A stretch of 64,000 nucleotides of DNA from Burkholderia sp. IMCC1007. Its GTDB lineage: Bacteria; Pseudomonadota; Gammaproteobacteria; Burkholderiales; Burkholderiaceae. This document shows positions 11,770 through 20,304 of this stretch, piece by piece. The notes under the pieces were generated by a model, which saw only the letters and a list, made by a program, of their open reading frames with translations, did not search any database and was not told the origin of the DNA. Position numbers and translations under genes: made by a program. The DNA lies in the NCBI RefSeq assembly GCF_027257875.1, contig NZ_JAPVQY010000008.1:62001-126000 (forward strand), read 5' to 3'. Position 1 is the first letter of the stretch; every line of letters starts with the position of its first letter.

Positions 11770-11784
11770 ATCAGGCTTCCTGAT
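11770..11784. promoter_or_regulatory. Second copy of the ferulate operator
   Basis: ATCAGG-CTT-CCTGAT repeats the half-sites and spacing of the palindrome at 7308-7328, with only the spacer bases changed. It lies about 110 bp before the MFS gene. This makes the importer-porin-esterase genes a probable second unit of the same regulon. Confidence 0.65.
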
Positions 11785-11896
11785 AAAGGAAGCCGTTCGG
11801 ACGACACCTCGCGCGCCGTTTCGCCACTGGCCGGCGGCGGCGCGCGGCGGTCGTTGCACGGCCGACCGACTACAAGACATCGGACTGGAGACAAGG

Positions 11897-13102
11897 ATGA
11901 ACACCTACGTTGCCGAAAAACCCACGGTCGCGACCACGCTCGCGCTGTGTTTCGCGATCGCACTCCTCGAAGGGCTCGACCTGCAGTCGGTCGGCGTCGC
12001 CGCGCCGCGGATGGCGCGCGAATTCGGGCTGACCGTATCGCAGATGGGCATCGCGTTCAGCGCGGGCACCTTCGGGCTGCTGCCGGGCGCGATGCTCGGC
12101 GGCCGGCTCGCCGACCGGATCGGCCGCAAGCGCGTGCTGATCGCATCGGCTGTGCTGTTCGGGCTGCTGTCGATCGCCACCGCGCAGGTATCGACGTTCG
12201 CGATGCTCGTCGTCGTGCGCGTGCTGACCGGCATCGGCCTCGGCGGCGCGATGCCGAACCTGATCGCGCTGTCGTCCGAAGCGGTCGAGCCGCGCTCGCG
12301 CAGCAGTGCGGTCGCGACGATGTACTGCGGGATCCCGTTCGGCGGCGTGATCGCGTCGCTGATCGGCGTGCTGCTCGCGGGCGACACCGAATGGCGGCAC
12401 ATCTTCTACGTCGGCGGCGTCGGGCCGCTGCTGCTCGTGCCGCTGCTCGTGTGGTTCCTGCCGGAATCGCGCGCGTATCTCGACGTCGCCGGCACGCCGG
12501 CGGCGCGCACGAGCGTCGGGAAGACGCTGTTCGGCGACGGCCGCACGACGTCGACGGTCGCGCTGTGGGTCAGCTACTTCTGCACGCTGATCGTCCTCTA
12601 CTTCCTGCTGAACTGGCTGCCGTCGCTGATGGCCTCGCGCGGGCTCGATCGCGCGCACGTCGGCCTCGTGCAGATCGCGTTCAACGTCGGCGCGGGGCTC
12701 GGCGCGCTCGGCATCGGCGCGGCGCTCGACCGGATGCGCGCGTCGCGCGTGGTCGGCGGCATGTATGTCGGGATCGTGCTGTCGCTCGCCGCGCTCGCGG
12801 CCGCGCCCGGTTTCGCGTCGCTCGCGGTAGCCGCGTTCGCGGCGGGGATGTTCGTGGTCGGCGGGCAGTCGGTGCTGTATGCGCTCGCGGCGATCTACTA
12901 CCCGACCGCGATGCGCGGCACCGGCGTCGGCGCGGCGGTGGCCGTCGGCCGGCTCGGTTCCGTCGTCGGGCCGCTCGCGGCCGCGACGCTGCTGGCCGCG
13001 GGCCGCAGCGCACCGGTCGTGATCGGCGCGAGCATCCCCGTCACGCTCGTCGCGGCCTTCGCTGCATTCGTGCTGATTCGTCGCCCGCAAGCCGACGACT
13101 GA
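11897..13102 (+). CDS. MFS aromatic-acid importer (AAHS-type), probable ferulate uptake
   Basis: A 401-residue major-facilitator protein with about 12 hydrophobic helices. The first segment FAIALLEGLDLQSVGVAAPRMAREFGL has the acidic residue typical of aromatic-acid:H+ symporters. The cytoplasmic loop GGRLADRIGRKRVL between helices 2 and 3 is the MFS signature. The ATG at 11897 follows GGAGACAAGG; a much longer upstream open frame is antisense or out-of-phase noise. It stands under the second copy of the ferulate operator and before a porin and an esterase, so ferulate or related hydroxycinnamates are the likely cargo. Confidence 0.82.
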   Translation: MNTYVAEKPTVATTLALCFAIALLEGLDLQSVGVAAPRMAREFGLTVSQMGIAFSAGTFGLLPGAMLGGRLADRIGRKRVLIASAVLFGLLSIATAQVSTFAMLVVVRVLTGIGLGGAMPNLIALSSEAVEPRSRSSAVATMYCGIPFGGVIASLIGVLLAGDTEWRHIFYVGGVGPLLLVPLLVWFLPESRAYLDVAGTPAARTSVGKTLFGDGRTTSTVALWVSYFCTLIVLYFLLNWLPSLMASRGLDRAHVGLVQIAFNVGAGLGALGIGAALDRMRASRVVGGMYVGIVLSLAALAAAPGFASLAVAAFAAGMFVVGGQSVLYALAAIYYPTAMRGTGVGAAVAVGRLGSVVGPLAAATLLAAGRSAPVVIGASIPVTLVAAFAAFVLIRRPQADD

Positions 13103-13169
13103 CGTTTTCGTTTTTTTCAAGGCGCGCCGTCAGAGCGCGCAATTCAACACGGTCTGGAGACGCAACGAA

Positions 13170-14318
13170 ATGAAGACGAAGACAAGGAACGGCCTGCTGG
13201 CCGCCGGCGCGTGCTGCGCATTCGCCGCGCCGGGCGCGCATGCGCAGTCGAGCGTGACGCTGTACGGGATCATCGATACGGGCGTCGAGTTCGTGTCGCA
13301 CGCGAACGCGGCCGGCGACCACGTGGTGCGGATGCCGGGCGTGACGGGCGAGCTGCCGTCGCGCTGGGGGCTGCGCGGCACCGAGGATCTCGGCGGCGGC
13401 TACCAGGCGGTGTTCACGCTCGAAAGCGGCTTCAACGTGCGCGGCGGCGATCTCGGCCAAGGTGGCCGGCTGTTCGGCCGGCAGGCGTTCGTCGGGCTGA
13501 AGAGCGGCTTCGGCACGCTCGCGTTCGGCCGCCAGTACACGATGACCTACCTCGCGCTGCAGGGCGCGGACATCATCGGCCCCGACATCTACGGGCTCGG
13601 CTCATTCGATGCGTACGTGCCGAACGGTCGCGCCGACAACGCGGTGACCTACATCGGCACGTATCGCGGCGTGACGCTCGGCGCCGCGTATTCGTTCGGC
13701 CGTGACGGCGCGGGCACCGGCAACTCGCCGGGACAGGGCACGTGCGCGGGGCAGGTGCCGGGCGATGCCACCCAGTGCCGCAACTGGTCGGTGATGCTCA
13801 AGTACGACAGCGCGTACTTCGGTGCGGCGGCGTCGTACGAGGAACAGCGCGGCGGCACCGGCGCGGCCGCGAACTTCTTCGACGGCGTGGCGCCCGTCCC
13901 GTTCACGAGCAGCGGCGGCAAGGACGCGCGCGCGCACGTGAGCGCGTATGCGCAGGCGGCCGGCGCGAAGATCGGCGCGGGCTGGATCGGCCGGCGCGTG
14001 TCGACCGGTTCGCCGGCCGCGCCCGGCGCGCATTCGGACCTGTTCTTCGTCGGCGCGTCGTATGCGGTGAAGCCCGCCTTCATCGTCGACGGCGAAGGCT
14101 ACCGGATCGTCAACAGTGCGCACGACTCGCGCGCGACGATGGCCACGCTGCGCGCGACCTATCTGCTGAGCAAGCGCACGGCCGTCTATGCGCAATCGTC
14201 GTATCTGTGGAACAGCGCGCATGCGCGTTACGCCGTCAGCGGCGGCGGGCCCGGCACGACGCCGGGCGAAGGGATGGGGCAGCTCGGCGCGATGGTCGGC
14301 GTGCGGCACATGTTCTGA
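13170..14318 (+). CDS. Outer-membrane porin (Gram-negative porin family)
   Basis: A 382-residue porin. It has a signal peptide with an AHA-QSS cleavage site (about residue 26), then SSVTLYGIIDTGVEF and the family's internal SRWGLRGTEDLGGGYQAVFTLE segment. It ends in a phenylalanine (VGVRHMF), the sorting signal for outer-membrane barrels. Burkholderia genomes carry many such porins next to catabolic genes. Here it lies between the importer and the esterase and likely lets the aromatic substrate into the periplasm. Confidence 0.87.
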   Translation: MKTKTRNGLLAAGACCAFAAPGAHAQSSVTLYGIIDTGVEFVSHANAAGDHVVRMPGVTGELPSRWGLRGTEDLGGGYQAVFTLESGFNVRGGDLGQGGRLFGRQAFVGLKSGFGTLAFGRQYTMTYLALQGADIIGPDIYGLGSFDAYVPNGRADNAVTYIGTYRGVTLGAAYSFGRDGAGTGNSPGQGTCAGQVPGDATQCRNWSVMLKYDSAYFGAAASYEEQRGGTGAAANFFDGVAPVPFTSSGGKDARAHVSAYAQAAGAKIGAGWIGRRVSTGSPAAPGAHSDLFFVGASYAVKPAFIVDGEGYRIVNSAHDSRATMATLRATYLLSKRTAVYAQSSYLWNSAHARYAVSGGGPGTTPGEGMGQLGAMVGVRHMF

Positions 14319-14351
14319 TCCATCGGCGTGACGAACTGAACGGGAGTTATC

Positions 14352-16076
14352 TTGAACAGAAAATCTGCATTCCTTTGTATCGCGCCGTTATCAGCCGCCG
14401 CGATGCTCGCCGGTTGCGGCGGCGACGATTCGGTCAGCTCCAGCCCGACGCACCTGAGCGCCGCGACCCCCGCCGCGATGACGCAGACCTGCGACGCGCT
14501 CGCCGCGAAGCTCGCGTATGCGAACACGTCGTTCACGTCGGTGACGACCGCGGCCGCCGGCGCGCTGACGGTGGCCGGCAAGCCGATCGCCGAGCATTGC
14601 GTGATCGCAGGCAAGATGAACGAGCACGTGAGCGCGGTCGACGGCAAGACCTATGCGATCGGCTTCGAGATGCGCTTGCCGAAAGCATGGAACGGCCGCT
14701 TCTTCTACCAGGCGAACGGCGGGCTCGACGGCAACGTCGTGACCGCGACCGGCGAGATCGGCGGCGGCGGGCCGCTGACCGATGCGCTGAACCAGGGTTT
14801 CGCGGTGATCAGCTCGGACTCCGGGCACAGCGCCGCGCAGAACCCACTGTTCGGCCTCGATCCGCAGGCGCGGATCGACTACGGCTACGGCGCGGTCGAC
14901 GCGCTGACACCGATGGCCAAGCAGGTGATCCGGCTCGCATACGGCAAGGCGCCCGATCGCAGCTATTTCGGCGGCTGCTCGAACGGCGGCCGTCACGCGA
15001 TGGTCACGGCGGTGCGCAACCCGGCCGACTACGACGGCATCATCGCGGGCGATCCGGGCTTCCATCTGCCGAAGGCGGCGATCGGCGAGATGTACGGCGC
15101 GCAGCAGTTCGCGAAGATCGCCTCGGCCACCGGAACGAACGGGCTGCCGGATATCCGCAGCGGTTTCAACGATGCGGAACGCCAGTTCGTCGGCGCGAAG
15201 ATCCTCGAGAAATGCGATGCGCTCGACGGTGCGACCGACGGGATGGTGCAGGACGTCGCCGCGTGCCAGGCGCATTTCAGCGTCGAGACGGATATCCCGA
15301 CCTGCGCGAACGGCACGCGCACCGGGTCGTGCCTCACGCCTGCGCAGAAAACCGCGCTGGAGAACGTGTTCACCGGTGCGCGCAACAGCGCGGGCACGGC
15401 GCTCTACGCGAGCTTTCCGTACGATCCGGGCATGTCGGGCCCTGGCTGGGCTGCGTGGAAGCAGTCGAACTCGATCATGCTCGACCCGGCCGCGATGGCG
15501 TTCACGTTCATGACGCCGCCGAAGACCGCCGCCGTGCTCGCGAACCTCGCCGGCTTCGCGCTCGGCTTCGACATGGACAACGACGCACCGGCGATCTTCG
15601 CGACGAACGGCACGTACACGCAGTCGTCGTGGTCGTTCATGACGCCGCCCGACGAGACGAACCTCGCCGCGCTGAAGTCGCGCGGCGCGAAGCTGCTCGT
15701 CTATCACGGCACCGGCGACCCGGTGTTCTCGTTCAACGACACGCGCGACTGGTATGCGCAGGTCGCGCAGGCGAATGGCGGCGATGCGTCGAGTTTCGCG
15801 CGCTTCTATCCGGTGCCGGGGATGAACCACTGCTCGGGCGGCCCGGCCGCCGACCAGTTCGACATGCTGACGCCGCTCGTCGCGTGGGTCGAACAGGGGC
15901 AGGCGCCCGCAGCGGTCGTTGCGACCGCGCGCGACACGACGAACGCGGTGCCGAACGCCGACGTGCCGACGTCGTGGGGCGCGGGCCGCACGCGGCCGCT
16001 GTGCCCGTATCCGCAGGTCGCGCGCTACAACGGCTCGGGCGACGTGAATTCGGCCGCGAGCTTCAGTTGTCGTTGA
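14352..16076 (+). CDS. Tannase/feruloyl esterase family lipoprotein
   Basis: A 574-residue secreted alpha/beta-hydrolase of the tannase family. The N-terminus is a lipoprotein signal with lipobox LAGC (Cys22), so the protein should be anchored in a membrane facing the periplasm or outside. The nucleophile motif GGCSNGG (Ser210, with adjacent Cys209), the acid GTGDPVF and the GMNHCSGG histidine-cysteine pair form the CS-D-HC signature. A TTG start is used, preceded by GGGAG; no ATG gives the full signal peptide. It would release ferulate from feruloyl esters before import, completing the module upstream. Substrate range is inferred. Confidence 0.85.
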   Translation: MNRKSAFLCIAPLSAAAMLAGCGGDDSVSSSPTHLSAATPAAMTQTCDALAAKLAYANTSFTSVTTAAAGALTVAGKPIAEHCVIAGKMNEHVSAVDGKTYAIGFEMRLPKAWNGRFFYQANGGLDGNVVTATGEIGGGGPLTDALNQGFAVISSDSGHSAAQNPLFGLDPQARIDYGYGAVDALTPMAKQVIRLAYGKAPDRSYFGGCSNGGRHAMVTAVRNPADYDGIIAGDPGFHLPKAAIGEMYGAQQFAKIASATGTNGLPDIRSGFNDAERQFVGAKILEKCDALDGATDGMVQDVAACQAHFSVETDIPTCANGTRTGSCLTPAQKTALENVFTGARNSAGTALYASFPYDPGMSGPGWAAWKQSNSIMLDPAAMAFTFMTPPKTAAVLANLAGFALGFDMDNDAPAIFATNGTYTQSSWSFMTPPDETNLAALKSRGAKLLVYHGTGDPVFSFNDTRDWYAQVAQANGGDASSFARFYPVPGMNHCSGGPAADQFDMLTPLVAWVEQGQAPAAVVATARDTTNAVPNADVPTSWGAGRTRPLCPYPQVARYNGSGDVNSAASFSCR

Positions 16077-16090
16077 CGTAGAGAAGGGGA

Positions 16091-16118
16091 TGTACCGATG
16101 CGCGCAAGCATCGGTACA
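16091..16118 (+). terminator. Hairpin after the feruloyl esterase gene
   Basis: A perfect inverted repeat with 10-bp arms, TGTACCGATG / CATCGGTACA, and an 8-base loop, 14 bp after the esterase stop. No clear T tract follows, so it may be a terminator or a stabilising 3' hairpin. Confidence 0.5.
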
Positions 16119-16307
16119 TTCGTCGGCGTTCGGCGGCGGATGGGGCGAGCGTGCCTGTCCGTCCGTACGAAAGCGGCGACGGGCCGCGCATGACGATCGA
16201 GTTTGCCGCCTGGTGCGGCACCAGGGAGATACACTGTGGCGCTTTCGCGTCGGTGCGACGCGCGCTGACCGGCGTTCCGCGCCGGGTATCTTTCCTCTGA
16301 TTCGACC

Positions 16308-16925
16308 ATGCAAACCGTAGCGGTACTCGACTTCGAAACAACCGGGCTTTCCCCGAACATGGGAGACAGGGCGACCGAAATCGCCGTGATCCTGCTGCGC
16401 GACGGCCAGATCGTCGACCGTTACCAGAGCCTGATGAACGCCGGCCGCCGCATTCCGTCCGACGTCGTCGCGCTCACCGGGATCACGAACGACATGATCG
16501 CGTCGGCGCCGCCGGTGGCGAAGGTCATGAAGGAAGCCGCCGCGTTCGTCGGCAGCCATCCGGTCGTCGCGCACAACGCCGGTTTCGACAAGCGCTTCTG
16601 GCAAGCCGAGCTCGGCATGCTCGGGATGGCGGCGGAGCATGCGTTCGCGTGCACGATGCTGGTGTCGAGGCGCATCTATCCGCATGCGCAGAGCCACCGG
16701 CTATCGAGCCTCGCCGACCTGCTGCGCCTGCCGCAGACGGGCCGCGCCCACCGCGCGATGGTCGACGCGGAGATCGCGAGCCATCTGTGGTGCCGGTTGC
16801 AGCGCGACATCGGCGAGACCTACGGGCTGCGGCAAGTCGATCACGGCCTCATGTCGCGCTTGCAGACGACGAGCAAGGCGAAGCTCCCGGCGTTTTTCGG
16901 ATCATTGACCGCAGGCGCGCGCTGA
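16308..16925 (+). CDS. 3'-5' exonuclease, DnaQ/DEDDh type
   Basis: A 205-residue exonuclease domain protein. ExoI is DFETTG (Asp8, Glu10), ExoII is HNAGFDKRF near residue 85, and ExoIII is HRAMVDAE near residue 146, which places it in the DEDDh class with the DNA polymerase III epsilon subunit. It lacks the C-terminal polymerase-binding part of real epsilon, so it is probably a stand-alone repair or processing exonuclease. It is not linked functionally to its neighbours. The ATG at 16308 has only a weak ribosome site. Confidence 0.85.
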   Translation: MQTVAVLDFETTGLSPNMGDRATEIAVILLRDGQIVDRYQSLMNAGRRIPSDVVALTGITNDMIASAPPVAKVMKEAAAFVGSHPVVAHNAGFDKRFWQAELGMLGMAAEHAFACTMLVSRRIYPHAQSHRLSSLADLLRLPQTGRAHRAMVDAEIASHLWCRLQRDIGETYGLRQVDHGLMSRLQTTSKAKLPAFFGSLTAGAR

Positions 16926-17018
16926 TAGCGGCTGACGTCGATCGTCAGTCGCCGGGGCCGACGCGTACGTCGAGCCGATCGTCATTCGTTGCGATCCATC
17001 GCCATCTCGAGTCGGCCG

Positions 17019-17495
17019 TCAGTCGCCGGCATCCAGCGGCACCTCGAGCCCGACCTTCACGCGGCTCATGCTCACCAGCGTCTTGAAGCGCTTCACGTTG
17101 TTGTTCGAGAAGAACAGCTCGCGCGTGAGCGCGTTGTACTGATCCATGTTGCGCACGGCGAGGATCAGTACGAAATCCCATTCCCCCGTCACGTAGTAGC
17201 ACTGCTGGATCTGCGGGCAGCGCTCGAAGGCCCGCTTCATCGCGTCGAGCTGGTCGATCTGCTCGCTCTCGACCTCGACGTTCACGACGATCGTCAGCGG
17301 ATGGTCGACCTTCTCCGGCGCGACCACGGCCGTATAGCGCTCGATCACGCCGTCTTCCGCGAGCCGCCGCAGGCGGCGGTTCACGGCCGCGGTCGACAGG
17401 TTCACGCGGGCGCCGAGCTCGTTCTGCGGCGTTTGCGCGTCGCGCTGGACTTCCATCAGCAGCTTGCGATCGAAGGCATCGAGTGGGGGAGTCAT
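17019..17495 (-). CDS. Lrp/AsnC-family transcription regulator
   Basis: A 158-residue Lrp/AsnC protein. The N-terminal helix-turn-helix includes LSTAAVNRRLRRLAEDGVI (about residues 33-51). The C-terminal ligand-binding RAM domain includes VTGEWDFVLILAVRNMDQYNALTRELF. It is transcribed away from the diaminopropionate ammonia-lyase gene across a 178-bp AT-richer gap that holds both promoters. Regulators of this family commonly control a divergent amino-acid catabolic gene, so the lyase is the likely target and an amino acid the likely effector. Confidence 0.85.
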   Translation of the reverse strand: MTPPLDAFDRKLLMEVQRDAQTPQNELGARVNLSTAAVNRRLRRLAEDGVIERYTAVVAPEKVDHPLTIVVNVEVESEQIDQLDAMKRAFERCPQIQQCYYVTGEWDFVLILAVRNMDQYNALTRELFFSNNNVKRFKTLVSMSRVKVGLEVPLDAGD

Positions 17496-17673
17496 GATGG
17501 CGCGGTAACCTCGAAAGAATGAGAAATTTTTGCGTCCGGACCACCGATTTGGCGATTTTGTTCACCGGCATGCGCAATATTATTTTTCGGACCGTCGGCG
17601 AGCGCAACTCGTGCGCGCCCGAACCTAATCCACCGATGGACCGCCCGCGGTCCCTTTCCGGAGCTTCCCCGCC

Positions 17674-19005
17674 ATGCTGATCGCCAACCCGCGCGCGTCG
17701 CGCGCCGCCTATCCCGACGCACTGCGGCGCGTCATGAACATCGCCGCGGCCGACGAAAGCGGCGCGTGGTTGTCGCATTGGCCGCTGGTCGGCACCGCGC
17801 GCACGCCGCTGCACGCGCTGCCCGACCTGGCCGCGCGGCTCGGCGTCGCGAGCATCAGCGTGAAGGACGAAGCGTGCCGCTCGCCGCTCGGCAGCTTCAA
17901 GGCGCTCGGCGCGCCGATCGCGCTGGTGCGGCTCGTGAAACGGCTGCGGCCCGCCGAAAATCTCGATCCGCACGGGCTCGTCACCGGCCGCTACGCGGCG
18001 TCGCTGGCCGACCTGACGGTGATCAGCGCGACCGATGGCAATCACGGCCGCGCGCTGGCCGCCGCCGCACGGTCGATCGGCTGCCGCTGCGTGATCGTGC
18101 TGCACGCGAACGTCGACGCCGAGCGCGAGCACGCGATCGCCGCACACGGCGCACGGATCGTGCGCATCGCCGGCAACTACGACGAATCGGTCGTGCACGC
18201 AGCGGAACTGGCGGACGAAAACGGCTGGTACGTCGTGTCGGATACGTCGTATGACGGCTATGAAGCGATTCCGCGTGACGTGATGCAGGGCTATGGCGTG
18301 ATCGCGGCCGAAGCGCTCGCGCAGCAGGCAGCGGGCGAGGGCGATGGTGGAGGCAATGGCGGCAACGGCGGCAACGGCGATAACGGCGATAACGGCGGCA
18401 CCAGCAGCACCAGCAGCAACAGCAGCAACGGCAACCGCCCGTTCACCCACGTATTCCTGCAAGGCGGCGTGGGCGGTCTTGCGGCCGGCGTCGCGAGCTA
18501 TCTTTGGGAGCATCATGGCGCACAGCGGCCGAATTTCATCGTCGTCGAGCCGCGCCAGGCCGACTGCCTGTACCAGAGCGCGCTCGCCGGGCGTGCGACC
18601 AAGGCGACCGGCAGCGGCGATTCGGTGATGGCCGGGCTCGCGTGCGGCGAGGCGTCGCCGCTCGCGTGGGATTTCCTCGAGCCGTGCATCGATCACTTCA
18701 TGCTGATCGACGACGCCGACGCCGTGCAGGCGATGCGCGCGCTCGCGGCCGGCAGCGCACGCGACGTGCCGTTCGTGTCCGGCGAATCGGGCGCGGCGGG
18801 TATCGCGGGGCTCGCCGTGCTGATGCGCGACCCGGCGCTCGCGCGGGAGGTGGGGCTCGATGCGCATTCACGCGTGCTGGCGATCAACACGGAAGGGGCG
18901 ACCGCGCCGTCCGTCTACCGGCAGTGCGTGGGCGACACGGCCGATGCGGTGCTCGCGCGGCAGCGCGACTGGCTGAAGGTGAACCGCGCAGCCGCGATGG
19001 CCTGA
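17674..19005 (+). CDS. Diaminopropionate ammonia-lyase with a low-complexity insertion
   Basis: A 443-residue PLP enzyme of the tryptophan-synthase-beta fold. The PLP lysine is in SPLGSFKALGA (Lys76), the substrate loop is SATDGNHGRALA, and the glycine-rich phosphate site is LQGGVGGLA. The length without the insert is close to YgeX-type lyases, which turn 2,3-diaminopropionate into pyruvate and ammonia. At about residues 222-254 a glycine/asparagine then serine/threonine-rich stretch interrupts the fold just before the glycine-rich loop; frame is kept. The next gene is an M20 amidohydrolase, the same pairing as ygeX-ygeY of E. coli. Confidence 0.82.
   Translation: MLIANPRASRAAYPDALRRVMNIAAADESGAWLSHWPLVGTARTPLHALPDLAARLGVASISVKDEACRSPLGSFKALGAPIALVRLVKRLRPAENLDPHGLVTGRYAASLADLTVISATDGNHGRALAAAARSIGCRCVIVLHANVDAEREHAIAAHGARIVRIAGNYDESVVHAAELADENGWYVVSDTSYDGYEAIPRDVMQGYGVIAAEALAQQAAGEGDGGGNGGNGGNGDNGDNGGTSSTSSNSSNGNRPFTHVFLQGGVGGLAAGVASYLWEHHGAQRPNFIVVEPRQADCLYQSALAGRATKATGSGDSVMAGLACGEASPLAWDFLEPCIDHFMLIDDADAVQAMRALAAGSARDVPFVSGESGAAGIAGLAVLMRDPALAREVGLDAHSRVLAINTEGATAPSVYRQCVGDTADAVLARQRDWLKVNRAAAMA
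18344..18435 (+). repeat. In-frame triplet/hexamer repeat inside the ammonia-lyase gene
   Basis: GGCAAC and GGCGATAAC units (about 18352-18399) run into AGCAGCACC and AGCAGCAAC units (18400-18430). All units are multiples of three, so the frame survives. This pattern fits slippage expansion. Confidence 0.8.
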
Positions 19006-19043
19006 ACGAACCGAACGACATGACGACCGACGAGGCAAACACG

Positions 19044-20228
19044 ATGGACGCGATCGACGCGACGGAAGAAAGCACGCTGCAGGCCCGACTGAAGACCTGG
19101 CGCCGGCATCTGCACCAGCACCCGGAGACGGGTTTCGAAGAAGTGAATACGTCGGACTACGTCGCGCGGATCCTGACGGCGCTCGGGCTCGACGTGCATC
19201 GCGGGATCGGCGGCACGGGGCTGGTGGCGAACCTGACGGTCGGCACCGGCACGCGCGCGATCGGCATCCGCGCGGACATGGACGCGCTGAACATCGCCGA
19301 GCACGCACCGGGCCGCGACTACGCGTCGTGCATACCGGGCAAGATGCACGCGTGCGGGCACGACGGCCACATGTCGATGGTGCTCGGCGCCGCGCAGCTG
19401 CTGGCGGAGCGCAAGGATTTCGACGGCACGGTGCGCTTCATCTTCCAGCCGGCCGAGGAACATGGCCGCGGCGCGAAGGCGATGATGGCCGATGGCCTGT
19501 TCGAGCGCTTCCCGGTCGACGCGATCTTCGGCGCGCACAACATGCCGGGCATGCGCGCCGGCACGTTCTCGACGCGCGCGGGCGGCATCATGGCGAGCGA
19601 GGATAACTTCGTGATCCGAATCGATGGGCGCGGCACGCACGCGGCGCGCCCGCACATGGGTATCGATCCGATCGTGATCGGCTCGCAGATCGTGCTCGCG
19701 CTGCAGACGATCGTGTCGCGCAATCTCGATCCAGGCCAGCAGGCCGTGATCTCGTGCACGGAGTTCATCACCGACGGGCTGCGCAACGTGCTGCCGTCGA
19801 CGGTGACGATCAAGGGCGACACGCGCAGCTATTCGCGCGACGTGCAGGCGCTGCTGGAAACGCGGATGCGCGAGATCAGCGAAGGGATCTGCCGCACGCA
19901 CGGTGCGACCTGCACGTTCGAGTACACGCACGAGTTCGCGCCGACGGTGAATGCTCCGGAATGGGTCGACACGGCCGTGCAGGCCGCGGCGCGGATCGTG
20001 GGCGCCGATGCGGTGAATGCGGACGTGCAGCCAATGATGATCTCGGAAGACTTCGGCGCGTTCCTGCAGGCCGTGCCGGGCAACTTCGTGTTCATCGGCA
20101 ACGGCGAAGCGGCCGGGCGCGGCGGCGTGCCGCTGCACAACGCGACCTACGATTTCAACGACGAGATCCTGCCGATCGGCGCGCGCTATTTCGCGGAAGT
20201 GGCGCGGCGCGCGTTGCAGGCCGCGTAG
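19044..20228 (+). CDS. M20-family amidohydrolase (hippurate hydrolase-like)
   Basis: A 394-residue M20D metallopeptidase. RRHLHQHPETGFEE marks the N-terminus, the metal site includes HACGHDGHMSM, and FQPAEEHGRGA supplies the catalytic glutamate pair. DGRGTHAARPHMGIDPI begins the dimerisation domain and MMISEDFGAFL holds the last metal ligand. Such enzymes cleave N-acyl amino acids or similar amides. I favour the ATG at 19044 because GAGG stands before it; an in-frame ATG at 19020 would add eight residues. It follows the diaminopropionate lyase by about 40 bp and may feed it from an amide precursor. Confidence 0.84.
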   Translation: MDAIDATEESTLQARLKTWRRHLHQHPETGFEEVNTSDYVARILTALGLDVHRGIGGTGLVANLTVGTGTRAIGIRADMDALNIAEHAPGRDYASCIPGKMHACGHDGHMSMVLGAAQLLAERKDFDGTVRFIFQPAEEHGRGAKAMMADGLFERFPVDAIFGAHNMPGMRAGTFSTRAGGIMASEDNFVIRIDGRGTHAARPHMGIDPIVIGSQIVLALQTIVSRNLDPGQQAVISCTEFITDGLRNVLPSTVTIKGDTRSYSRDVQALLETRMREISEGICRTHGATCTFEYTHEFAPTVNAPEWVDTAVQAAARIVGADAVNADVQPMMISEDFGAFLQAVPGNFVFIGNGEAAGRGGVPLHNATYDFNDEILPIGARYFAEVARRALQAA

Positions 20229-20304
20229 CGGTGGCCGTCAGGCCGCCGGAACACGGCGGCCGTCGCGAAACATCACGAAGCATGGCCGAAGCATCACCGA
20301 AGCA

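Noticed and set aside
14391-16697. A 768-codon open frame on the minus strand, opposite the feruloyl esterase and exonuclease
   Set aside because: Arginine/alanine/histidine-rich translation typical of antisense high-GC DNA, no ribosome site, and it covers two well-supported plus-strand genes.
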